From: Dirofilaria immitis
Lineage: Eukaryota; Nematoda; Chromadorea; Rhabditida; Onchocercidae
Length of the DNA: 64,000 nt
Direction of reading: 5' to 3'
NCBI GenBank assembly: GCA_024305405.1
Contig: JAKNDB010000087.1
Coordinates: 6,636,501 to 6,700,500, forward strand
In this document: positions 1 to 13,300 of the stretch, piece by piece
How positions within the stretch are numbered: the stretch's first letter is position 1
How the letters are laid out: every line of letters begins with the position of its first letter
Translations under genes and position numbers: made by a program
Notes under the pieces: generated by a model
What the model saw: only the letters and a program-made list of their open reading frames with translations
Databases searched by the model: none
Told to the model about the DNA's origin: nothing

Positions 1-133
1 TCAGATGTTTTCCCCATCTACTTCAGTAGCTTTAAATGCTTATTTAATTTTTGCATTATCAGCTTATTTACTTTTTCATCATCACTATTATATATAGTTA
101 TATCTACATATTATTTATTGATGGTTCTTTTAG

Positions 134-3100
134 AAAAGCGTAATCCCTGCGAAGATTTGCGGTGCGGACCTGGTGAGCAATGTGTGATATCAGAAAATGG
201 AAATGACTATATATCAGCGCATTGTATCTGTCAAGAACAGTGTGACAATTTTGGTGATAGTGTTGAATCGTCACCCGTTTGTTCTAATGACGGGATCGAT
301 TATCCATCTTTATGCCATCTTCAAGCACATGCTTGCAAAACGAAACGTAATGAAAGTGTGAAATATTATGGTAAATGTGGTAAGCAGATATTTTTTTAAT
401 CATTTTAAAATTCCATTTTTTATATATTAAAATTCTGTCAATTCATCTGATCATAAAAACAAGCAAAAGCAAAGAAAACTTCCAAGAATTTCTAATGGTT
501 TCATAATTTGGTGTCGAAATTCTAGACGGCTTCATTTTAGATATTTAAATAAAAATATTTTTTCAAATAATGTCTAGAATCATTCATGGAAAACGAGTTG
601 TGACGTACAATCAAAATTTATCTAACATCTTCTTGAATAAAAGTACCATACCGCATAATTCTGATTGGAAACTTTTCGTAGCATTCATTTAATATACGAA
701 ATATGTCAATTTAAAAATATTTAAAAAAATTAATATCAGAAAAATTTTGAAATTTTTACTAATTTCAAGTTACTTTTTTAAAATGGGGAATTTCAGATCC
801 TTGCAAAGATTTCGTCTGTTCCGCAGGTACAATATGCAAGGTAACATCTGATCGACGTGCCGAATGTCGTTGTTCGCAGCAGTGTTCAATGTATTCTGAT
901 CCTGTTTGCGCCACTGATGGAAATACGTAAGTCAGCTATTTTTCTATCCTTCATAGATATTTGAATGATGTGGAAGCAAGATGGAAAGTGAAGAAGAATC
1001 GTAATATATTTAGAAAGCTGTCATTATGTAAAGTTATATTTCTTAGCCGAGAAAAACTTTAATATAGTTCAGGGATTAGACTTTAATTTATAATTTCTAT
1101 TATTATAGTATATTTTTATAGATGGGTAAATTTTATGGTTCACAGTATATTATTTTAAAATTTTTATTTCCAAGAATACTTTTTATTTCCAAGAATACTT
1201 TTTATTTCTTTTGTTGAGGTATGAAAATGAATGTTTAATGTCTGTGTCATCGTGTCGTCATGATAGCGAAGTCATGATTTATCACAAAGGCCGCTGCAAA
1301 GGTTTGTTTTTCTGCATCTTTCCTCATCTTTGAGAAACATTTCTAAATTTTTATTTTCGAAGATTTTGCTTGCTCTCATGCTTATAACTCTTGAAAATCA
1401 ATTGCTTTTAGTGATATTGATTGAGTATAGTATTGTAATTGTGTGAGAACTTTGTATTTCCTGACTGGTAAATTATCAGTATAAATTTACCGTAAGATTT
1501 TAATGTATTTTATAATGTATAAACACGTATATTCTGTATTTGAGAAATAACATATTAGTTCAATTGATGTCAAAATTCATATTCGATTTCTCTATTATTT
1601 ATGGAATTTATTATTATTGTTTTTTGTAAAGATTTTATGACACAAGCAAAATGGCTGTTGTTACCAAAGTACTGATTCATATCCTTTTACATTACATCTA
1701 TCGATCTTCTGTCAAATACCGCAAAATTCAAACCAATGAAATTATTCCAATTTGATTATATTTCAATTAGTAGTTCTATTATTTTTGCAGAAAATAATCC
1801 ATGTAAATTGGTCCATTGCTCAGATGTAGAGACATGTCATATTCAGGAAAATGGCACGGCCATATGCAAGTGTATTCAATATTGTCCACCTGTTACGAAG
1901 CCTATCTGCTCCATCGTTAGTCTTCCTTTTCATTGCATTATTTTTTATTGATACTCGTTAATTTTCAAGTAAATTATACATTTATTAAAAATATCACTTC
2001 TTTAATCATATATTGTTGACTATTTCACAAGAATTGAAATTAGAGCATGGATTCATGTCAATTACTTATTTCAACAATACATATCAATTACTTATTCCAA
2101 CAATTGATTGACTTCTTCCCACAATTACTTCACTTTTTCCGAATCTCAAAGGACTTTAGACGAATTTTATGCTTTAAAAACTAATAAATCAGTTATGCTC
2201 GTTATAATAGCGTAAAACCAAAAATTTTCTCATCATTTTTAAGCATTACGATAATGCCATGTTAACATTTTAGAATGGAAAAACATATGAAAACGAATGT
2301 GTGATGCGACGTTCGGCATGCATGTCAAACATGTACGATGCCGTGCGACATATTGGTCCTTGCGGTAATTCTTTTGCTAATCATGATAATAATACATTCC
2401 ATTATACAAAAGTATCAATATTTTTTTAAGTCGGAATCAACGGAAAGAGATTTCAGTGCTTTTTATAAAACTTTGAATAAGCCATTCAGCAAATAATGTA
2501 ACTATAATTTTACCGATTGTTTCAAAATATTGAACTTTTTTTTTCGAAAAATTAGGATAAAAGAGGAATTAGAATGAAAGAAAATTTGATTTAAATTAAA
2601 TGGCAAAGATTCTTGGAGCCCTTTATGAATATTAAGTAGTAAAATGAAGGTTTCGGTGTATGCGTTGGATATGATGGTTGCCGACCATTTGAAGTATGTG
2701 TTGACCGAAATGGACATCCAGTATGCGAATGCGAAACTTGTGATTCGCAACTCAACGAAGTTTGTGGATCTGATGGCATCACTTATGCGAATGAATGCAA
2801 AATGCGTTTCGAATCCTGCATAACCGGCAAATTCATTTACCAGAAGTATAGTGGAGTTTGTGGTCAGTTCTGGCTTGTTTATAATTTATAACATATTTAT
2901 TTATAAGCCAACAAAGAATATCATTGTTTCGTTTCTTTGCTTGCATAATTGAATAGCTGAATGAATGCAAGAAATATTTGCTAAGAGTAATGGCTATTTA
3001 CTCCATATGTTCTTTGAACTGTAATATGCTTCTACATAAATATTAAAATTAATCCTGTAAAACTTTGTGGGAATTAATTGATATAAAATTGAATAATCCT

Positions 3101-4359
3101 TAATATTTCTAAGAAAAATGAATATTTATTCAAGATATTATAGATATTTTGAAAACAAATTTGAAAGCACAAAAATTATCGCAAAATAAGTGGAATTTTT
3201 AAAGTTTAATTTCGAAGCGAAGCTATTCTGAAAAGGTTACGATTATTGAAATTTGAGTTTTCGATGAAGAATGATATTTAATAAACAGATGGCTGCACGA
3301 ACGTTCACTGCGAATTTTATGCCATTTGCGTGTCAGATGGAGTTGGCAATGGTTCTTGCCGATGTCCGGATCAATGCGATTATGATAATTCTGGTTTTCT
3401 TTTGCTGTACAATATTTTTCGCATGATTGGTTTTAGCTTGGCATACTGTATGAGAAGAAGAAATTTGGAACATGGAGAAAGGGAAGAAAAGTTAAGCATA
3501 ATAGGCTAACTAACGATAAAAACACAGCCAACAAATTGAAATGTTTAAGGCGAAGTCTAAGCGTAACTTCACTTTAACTTTGAACAAGAAGTGCTTCTTA
3601 GTACCTAAATAATCAAAATTATTTGTCTCTTATCGTTTTTACCGTATTATAGCTTCGTTACTCGTCATTATATGAGAATGATTTATCTCTCGGTTGTATC
3701 TTTCTGGGTGATTTATCTCTCGGTTGTATCTTTCTGGGTGGATTTTCAGGGACAATATGCGCAACAGATGGTATCACATACCTCTCAGAATGTCATATGC
3801 GCTTAGCTGCATGCCAACAGCAAAAGTTCATTGTTATTGCTTTTCGTGGTTTCTGTGATAGTTGCTCGAGTGTCGTTTGTCTCGATGGACAACAGTGTGA
3901 AGATGGCATTTGCTCCTGTCCAAACAATTGTCCGGATGCTACTGAAAATAGTACGGTATGGTAAAAATTTAAGTTTTCATTAGTCTGATGATGGAAATGC
4001 GATATTCAATTATCTTCAAGTGATTAGATTTCAATTATTTTTTCTCAGTAATTAAACAGATGATTGATATAAGAAGGGAATAGAATAAAGTATTCAAGAT
4101 ATTTATATAATTTTCTTGGGAAGAGATTTTAAGAGACTTATCAAGCCTCTTTTAAGAGACGGAAACCGATTTAAAAAAAATGAAATGAACATGAAGATGT
4201 CAAAATTTTAAGATTTATATTTCAAGCAAAAAACTTTGAAGGTATGTGGTAGTGATGGAATGCTTTATCCATCGAAATGTCACTTGAAAATGATGGCCTG
4301 TCGCAAAAATTCTGCAATATCCGTTCAGCATCTCGACAATTGTCAATTCCGTAAAATTG
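134..4359 (+). CDS. Agrin exons for six follistatin/Kazal units
   Basis: Exons are read at 134-379, 797-926, 1219-1301, 1791-1915, 2274-2364, 2650-2862, 3289-3393, 3750-3955 and 4242-4359 (or 4350, since two phase-compatible donors exist). Each unit has a short follistatin hairpin with four cysteines, followed by a Kazal fold with the P-V/I-C-x-x-[DN]-G-x-x-Y signature, for example PVCSNDGIDYPSLC and EVCGSDGITYANEC. Splice phases agree across the whole block (1-1, 1-2, 2-1, 1-0, 0-1 and so on). This supports one continuous transcript. The acceptor at 2648-2649 has a poor pyrimidine tract but is the only one that keeps the frame. Confidence 0.88.
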
Positions 4360-7300
4360 GTTTGTCCTATATTTTTGCTTGTTTACGTATGTGAAGTAAC
4401 ATTGTCGAAACAGTGATATAGTAGTTTAAATGAAGTTTTTCCCATGAAGTCTTCAAGAATATAGATGGTTGTTTCATTATTACAAGAATACTTACTACTT
4501 TTTGGATTGAGCTCTATAAAAACCAGAAGCAATCAATATTACGTGCTTCGTAAAGGTAGAGCGAAGTTCTGCAATGCCTACTTTAATAATATATATCATA
4601 ATACATTGATCTGATTGTTGTTGTGTTTAATTACAAGCTGAGTTATTAATTTTTAAGTGAAGCTTAACAGAAATAACTGATAAGATTTACGGTACTTTAT
4701 CGATAACAGCACTTTCATTTTCTCATTGCTTGTGATTTGAGGAAATTTTCTTTTATTTTTCCCAATTTTTCATTTATCTTTCCATTTCTTTTTCTCTTCC
4801 ATTATTCCGTTGAGATATTTATTTTGCATATAAACATAGTTGCTAATTTTCGTGGTCAAGTGATTTAAAATTGCCATATATCCAAATATATTATAAACTT
4901 CAAGTGGAACAGATTTCAGCGAGAATGTGATATAACAGAAAACCAGAAATATTCATTTTTAGATTCCACCGTTTCCTAGATATCTGAGATAAATTTCAAT
5001 GTCTCGTTTGAAATAGCCATGCTGTACTAACCTCACTGATTCGTAGCTAACTGCTAAATTTGATAAAAAAAAAAGGACAATGAAAGAGTTTGTTAGAAAA
5101 AGTAGCCGTAAAACGGTTATAAAAGGCCGCATTGTATTGAAAATAGCCCTCACTAAAAGTCAATAGCAATAACAAAAATAGATCCTCGAACCACAAGCTA
5201 ATATTTTTAGATTAAAAAGTAGAGAACTTCTTTCAGCAGACAGGATATATAGTATCATTAGTTTATGCACTCTATCCTATTATGAAATTTTTACGTACTG
5301 AAATTGCTATCTCGTCAAAGGCTGCTTGCTATTTCTTACATAAAGAAGGCTTGAAGCTAGAGAGTGATTCATTCAGGTTGAAATATTAGCTTGTGGCTTA
5401 TTTAATGCTTCAACCAAGTTTTTAATATGCAAAAAAGAAAATTTTTAGAGTAAAAAAATTGTTCGATTAATTTAATCTGATATGCTGTGAAATTATAATG
5501 AGTGATGATCAAATCAGATAATGCTTACAGATCGTAATCGATAGACTTAAATTAAACTAGATCCTGTTAACTTAGCTTCAAAGGATTCGTGCCTTTTTTT
5601 TGATTTTTTTCCCGATTTTCCATCTCTTTTCTTTGGAAGGAAAGATAAAGATGGCTAATTGCGAAACCAAGTGATATGTTAAAAATTTCATAAATGTAGT
5701 TGCTTTCCCACAATGTGAAGTTGTTCAGGTGAATTGTCGTCAATGAATAGGTGTGACTAGCAGAATTGTTCTTTCAGTGGCACTTGTGTAGTGCTCATTG
5801 AATATTATCTCCAATATGTGTTTCCAGTTATTCCTCAAGGATAATATGGAAATGATGATATTTGCGCGAGCAATAGAAATGCCTACAATTCGATATATTT
5901 ATTGAATTTAGTGTTTTGCAAGCAGTAGAATCCTATTTATCAGATGACACCGATATGTCTTTGTCATTCTTGTATTATTTCCATAATTACCAAAAGAGTC
6001 AAATAATACTTAAAAACGAGCTATTGGTAAATTTTTTTTTTCAAAAGGAATTGCAGATTGCAGAGAACATTCTATGACATGCACATAATCACTATGATGC
6101 TTAAGTTTCAATATTATATTATCGATTTATCCTTCAAAATCCTACAATAAACTTTTTGTGACATTGTGACATGCTGCAACAAATTGATATTTCATTGTTG
6201 TAAAATTCGTCTCCAAATCATTTTTCTTCATTTTCTTTCCTAATCGCACAATTCAGCATAGGAGTTGTAATAGGAAGACACTGACCTGTCTGGGGAAGAT
6301 TTTTTTCGCTTTCTTCAGATATTAATATGCAATTGATTAGAACTTCTGAAATCAATTTATCATTAAATCAGCGATGCTTTCGAAGTGGAAACACAGAAAA
6401 CACCATCATAGAGCAGTGTCGCAGAAATTTGTTTGGAGGACAAATATTTAATGCATTCAAGTATATGTTTACTATTAGCTTTATTATATTCCTTTGTATA
6501 TATCTCCTTTGTTTCAATTATAATAAACAATTGCACCTTGCAGATGAATGCAGTTGCAACCGTATCGGGTCCTATAATAGCATATGTAATCAACATGGAC
6601 AATGTCGATGCCTTCCAGGTGTGGGTGGCAACAAATGCGATCACTGCTTATCGGGATTCTGGGGTTTGCATCTGATAGCCAAAGGTGCATTAGGATGTCA
6701 GCGTAAGCAATTTTTTGAATTTTGGACATTTTGGTTGCGAATTATAATCTAAATATTTCATGTTTTATTTTTTTTCTTCGTCTCAATTTGAAGCATGTGG
6801 TTGTTCGGCATTTGGCTCTTCGCGCTTTGATTGCGAACAATCATCTGGTCGCTGTCAGTGCAAACCGGATTCGTATGGTATAAAATGCGACTCCTGTGGC
6901 CCGGATTCTATTTTGACTTCAAATGGTTGTCTGGAAAAGACGGGATTCCATATTCCCAAGTAAGCTTATGGCAACTATATAGTTTAGAAATCATTTTTTT
7001 TTTGAGAGTTGTAAAATTCCATTATCTAAAAGTTAGAAGTAGTATGTTAGTTATGTCCTACTAATCCTAATAAAATAAAATTTCGATGTTCTGAAATTTT
7101 AAATAGCTTTTATTTCGAAGATGAGCTTTTCGGTTTCTAGAATTTTAGTAAAATACAAATTTTTGGCTATAGACGTAATAACTAACAAAATTAAATAGTA
7201 GCTATATAAACTGCAAACAAAACCGCATTATTAATGTTCCTGCGATCGTAGAAAACAAGAAATCTCGAAAAACATTATGAACTAAGATAGATAAGAAGTT

Positions 7301-10300
7301 ATAACTATAAAAATTTTAAGAGACTGCAGTGAATTACGATGTCATCATGGAGCTGTATGCGTGATCGCGTTATCGGGAACGCCGATTTGTAAGTGCTCAA
7401 AAAGTGTTCATTGGATCATCTCGGAATAGTAGCTGAAATGACTATCTGTGGGTCTGATGGTGATACTTATGATAATATTTGTGAATTGCAACAGTTTGCA
7501 TGCATGCATCAATTGGATATAGTTCCTTCGACACTTGGTGTCTGTCCACGAGGTGTTTTTATAACAACCATAATGATACAAATTACATTGTCTAAAAAGC
7601 TATTCAATGAATGCTCTTGGCCTGAAATCTAAAATAATTATTTACGGGTCGATGATAAAAATAAAGTAATATTTAACAGTAATATGATATAGTTGCCAAT
7701 TAGACCTGAGGTAGTAACACTTTCATAGCTGTAGTGATAATGGCAGCAAACTAATAAAAGCAATAATAAGCAAGTATTGTAACAATAAGCAAAATTCAGT
7801 AAAACGAAACTTCAGAGTGGTACTTTCTTGTACTTCTATGACGTAAGAAGCGATTCGTTTGGAAGATAATAATATTATGAATTATATAAAGGTGAAAATT
7901 ATTGATTGTTAAATTAAGTTTGCGGCATGTCGCAGTTGATGCAATAAGGAATCTTATTAGTTTTCGTTTTCACTTTATTAAATATTAAGAATATGTTTCA
8001 GATGTTAGTAACGGTAGCATCGAGATGCAACGACGTCGAGAACGTAAATTAATTGCAACACCAATTTTGGGAAATCTATGCATAGATGATAATGACTGCC
8101 GTATTTTTAATACATATTGTGCTGAATTGAATATTTTGAAGTTGAGAAGCTGCGTGTGTAGACAAGGATTCTTTCCGTCTAAAGATATGATGCAATGCAT
8201 ACAAGGTTAAAATATATTTTTAATCTCATTTCATGATTTGAATGAGTATTTTTAAGATAAATTTAAGCTCGTCTAAAACAGAGTATTTTTTTTTTTGAAT
8301 GAGTATTTTTTAAGATAAATTTAAGTTCGTCTAAAACACAAATGAGCGATAGATAAGACTTCCTTATTTTAAAGTAGTGATGTTGAAGTAGCGATCAAAG
8401 TTTCCATTGTTTCTATTGCTACATTATTTTTATTCTGTTGCTATTTCTCAATAGAACACCAGATGTTTTGGAGCAAGGCTTTGGAGCCTCATTTTTCGGA
8501 AATGAAATTCGAAATAATGCCTAAAATTCGTTGAAGTAATATTCTTTGTTCATTATAATGCCAGAAAATTAAGGTGCAACATTTGAGTTAACATTAAATT
8601 ATTGATGGAAAACTGTAATTGTTTGAAATTTGTTTTCATGAAATATAATTTTTGAAAAACAAATCAAAAACTCAAATTTCTGAGAAATGTTATATTCTGA
8701 ATCAAAAGAATGGCAATTTTAATAATGCTTAAATCATTTGTTTTGTAGAAAAGAATATTGAACAGAACAATTCTTGGATGTTGAACGGAATTGCTGGAAT
8801 ACAAGTTATTACCAAAAAGTATTAAATCATCTTTTTTCTATCCAAATGCAGGTGAAGTTTGAAATTACTTATTATTTGCAAGTTATTATTGAATTGTCAA
8901 CAAATAGAACTATGTGTTGCTTCAGGACTTTGCATAATGTTGTGTCACTGGAAAATATTCGATTTATTATTAAGCTTAAACCAGTTAGATACTTGAGTAC
9001 TTAAATGTTACATCCTACAAGATCTATAATATAGTATTTCCTAAATACTATACTAATTCAATAATCTGACTTTGTCGACAGATTCGAGCTCACAACATTT
9101 CGGGAATATTACTCTACAGTGGTTTGAATAAAATGAATGATTTCATCGTCTTGTTGTTATCAGATTCTAAACTTATATTCAGGTACTTTTTAATGATATA
9201 CATTCTTGATTGTTTTTGGAATGACATATGCAGATCGAAAAGAACTGGTTGTTTTTATAGCCAAAATATGTCTAAGTTATGAAAATTATGACTGAAAATA
9301 TTTTTAAGTCATACACCTAAATTTTTTGAATCATATAAGGCCCACTCCAAACACTGGTTTAGTATACGTTTAGTATACGTTGCATGCATAGCAAAGATGC
9401 TTGCTATATTTAATTATTTCAATTAAAAAGATAAATCATACTTGAATATATCAACTACCTACTTTTAATTGCGGTGATCACCAATAACTGAACCATCTGT
9501 GCAGGTTCCATGATCAAATTATTGCATAATTATATGTTTGTTGCATAATGGGTTAATATATACTTATTAAAATATCGATTTTGAGAAATAAATTTCAGTT
9601 TCTCACTGAATAGTGAAATATTCACAATGAAATGGGATGCAATGCTGGAAATGAATCGTTCATATAAAATCAGAATTACTTTATTGTATAATCAAGTGTT
9701 ATTAGCTGTTGATGATTTGATTCCGGTAATTTTCAAACTGCCATCCGCAGTCATTAGCCATCCATTTAGACTTGATTTACCGTTACATTTTGGATACACA
9801 CCAATTCAGCTTCTCAGGTATATCTCTTCATATTTTTATTTAAGTTAATTATACATTAAAAACAATAAGCAGCTATGTAAAAGATCGAAACTATGATGCT
9901 TTTATTATTGAAAACTGCAATGACACAAATCAGTAAAAAATCAGAAATTGAGAACACAAAAATGAAATAATATTTCAAAATTAAAAATCTATTTCTTTTG
10001 TTTTGCATATTTCTCGAAATTTTCAAAAGGTTTATTGGACAAACATACCGTATTATCAAGCCAGTCTAATTTTTAAAAAAGCATGAAGTTTGATTCGTGC
10101 TAATTTTCAACTTTTGGATTAGCTTTTATACTATACATTTTGATTTAGGCATTAGCATAAAGCTTTTATAGAAATCTGAAAAACAAAGTTTATGTTATAG
10201 CTCGCATTCAACGCAAAAATGATAAACAATTTTACGGGTTGTCTATCGGATATTTTTATTAATGGACGCAAAATATCCAAATCAAGCATGAAATTTTTGG

Positions 10301-13300
10301 GCAATATCGGTAAGATTGCTGAATTTGAGTAGGTTGGAATATAACCGTGCATGAATGAATGAGACTGAGAAGAGTCCACATAAATTCAATTCATCGTTAT
10401 TCGTTCCTTCTCATTCTCCATCGTACAGTAATATTTCTTTCTTTTGCTAAAATGTGGACATTTTTAAATTCTCATTTGATTTCATTGGCTTGGATAGAGG
10501 AGATATATTCAAGGCACGATATATTCAAGGCACGACATTTTAAATATGACATCTCAAAATGATATCTCAGAATTTTCAAAAAAAAAAAAATCAAAGTATG
10601 ACAATAGAGGTAGTATGACTGGCGTCAAAATATTCTTTCATTAGGCATTCTGATCTAAATTTCCTGGACATGATAATGTGATAATATGATAATATTATAT
10701 TCTATCATTAACAGCAAAGTTACTAGTAAATTACTAAGTAACACTGTTTTAGCTGTGCAACTTTGAAGCACTATTGTTTATTGCCTTTGTGTTTGCATGA
10801 AATATATAATATCCGGTAGTTCTCGAAATAAAATAATAACTTCTCCTTATTATTACTAAGATGCAAATATATTTGCTTTTGATAAACTAAAATCCCATAC
10901 CGTATAACAATGTAGTAATAAATATGATGATATGTGATATTTCCTGTACTCACAAAATTTTTTAAATCATTTTGAAATTAGAACGAATTATTTGTTAATT
11001 TTGTCATTTACTCTCATTCTATCATCAGTGTTAACAAAAAATTTCTTTTTTTAGTTCATTGTTCGCAAAATAGATGCGTGAAAAGTTGCATGAATGGCAG
11101 TTTATGCTTATTGGATGATAGTAATACTAAACCGATCTGTCGTTGTATTCAATATTTTAATGGTTATGTTTATTGACAAACTTTTCTCCCATTGATTTTG
11201 AAGTTGTCGTATTTTTATTCATTTTTGATTATATTAAAAAAAAATTGGATCTCAAAATAAACCTTAAATGCTTACATAATGCTATCAGTTGAAAAACAAA
11301 AGTGTATCCGTAGAAATGCAATAAATATGCGCTTTTTTTTTATTGTAAACATCTAAATCTCTAACTTGCTTTCCACTTATTTGACATAAATTTTCTAAGT
11401 CTTATTTTTGAGCATTTATAGTGAGAAAGAAATCATCATCAAAGTAAAAGAGTTGAAAATAATCATGTATGCTTTCTTTTCTTTGATTTCCTTCATTATT
11501 ATATCTGTTTCGTTTTATTCTTATACTTTCAATTTTGAAAAAATTTAAAACTTAAAACTTGAATTTCAAAAATTGCAGATCAACTTTGTGAGCAGCAAAT
11601 ATGTGAAGGCAATGATATCTGTGGCAATAACCTATTTAGTATGAAGATAATCAGTAAAGAGCGATTAAGTCTGTTTAATGATAAAGTTATTCAGAACTGA
11701 AAATAAAATTATGTGCAGTTGAGAGAAATCCATTATAAGTTCTTGAGCATAAAAATATAAAATTACCTAACACTAGGCTAATAAAAACTATTGCATTGCA
11801 ATTTTTTTTTCAAAGATCGATAAGGGCTTTAAAAGAATTTGAGTTTTATTATAGATACGAATCCTCATAATGCTATTCCACTGTTCGTTGGTGATGGTTT
11901 GCTGATGAAACAGAACTTAAGAATCGATGTGAAGGAAAGTTTGGAAATGGAAATATGGTTAAAAGCAATGGATTCAGATGGCCTGGTATTCTATTGGACC
12001 AATTTAGACATTGTTACTGGACAATATGCAGGCGGTGATTTTGTAGCATTAATTTTGATTGCTTCTCAACCATACTTTTTCTGGAGTCTTGGCTCTGGAA
12101 TTGTTTATAGCAGGTATTATATTTTAAAATAATTTATCTATGTTTTATTTCAGTATCATTACAAAATCATGATATTATTCCCGAAATTCATTGCTTCATT
12201 TCTAAATTTGTTTATCAATCAAGCTGAATTTTGAAACTTGTTATCACTATCAGGGTCCTTAATGTTTTGTTGATGTTTTCAAATTTCATTTAATTCAGCT
12301 AGCTGGAAGAAGTGTTTTAGCGAGTTCCATTCTTCGGTCTTTGATCTTTACGAATAAAACTCATAATGGCTGCAGTGGATGAGTGTGATTAAATTTAATT
12401 TAAATTAGCCTATTCTCGGAAAAAATTCACTTTGAAATCAAGAGACTGTAATATTCTCAATTAATATGAATCTGTTATAATTTCTAAGAAAATTGCATAA
12501 TTATCAACGATATTACTGGGAATATAGTTTTTTGAAGAAAAACTGAAAAAGGACCACTATATTTTGAGTAAAGTTACGATTTATTCAGTAAAAAACAGAA
12601 AAAAAGGAAAAGCAGAACAACATTTAGGGACTTTATTGTCCAAATAAGATATTGTTGAATTAATGTTTTTGATTATTTGATATATCAAATAATGGTATTC
12701 CATTATATACCGGACATTAAAATAGATATGCTGGATGTCAACACTGATTCGCTTCCGATACCCGATTTCATTAATGATGCATGTTCAGTTTAGTTTCGTC
12801 TCATTAATTTTCTTTTTTGATCATTCAGATTCACTGCATCACTTTCGAATGATCAGTTTCATTCAGTCGCCATTGGAAAACACTTGCGTAGTGATTCTCT
12901 TCAAGTTGATAACAAACAGATTAAAACCCAAATTTCTCAGGTTTTTTTGTGTGCTTGTATTTTTAAATGATGAGTTTTGGATCCAAAAATAAGAATTGAG
13001 GAATATGCAGATATCGATCCCTAACATTAGACATGAAATTTGAAAAATCTGAATAGGAATAAAATTTGCGGAATCAATTAATTTTTTTACCGCATTCACT
13101 TTAAGAATTTCGAAATAGATCCTCTTTGGATTTTCGTGTATGAAAATATTTGTTATCATATGACAAGATGAAGTTGAAATCTTTAAGACTCACTTATCAT
13201 GATCCCATGTAATGTAAACTAGATATTGCTGTTGAAAAATAATCATCGATAGCTTGGCTACTCACGTCTGGATGAGAATGGTGCAGCGGTTTTCATTGGT

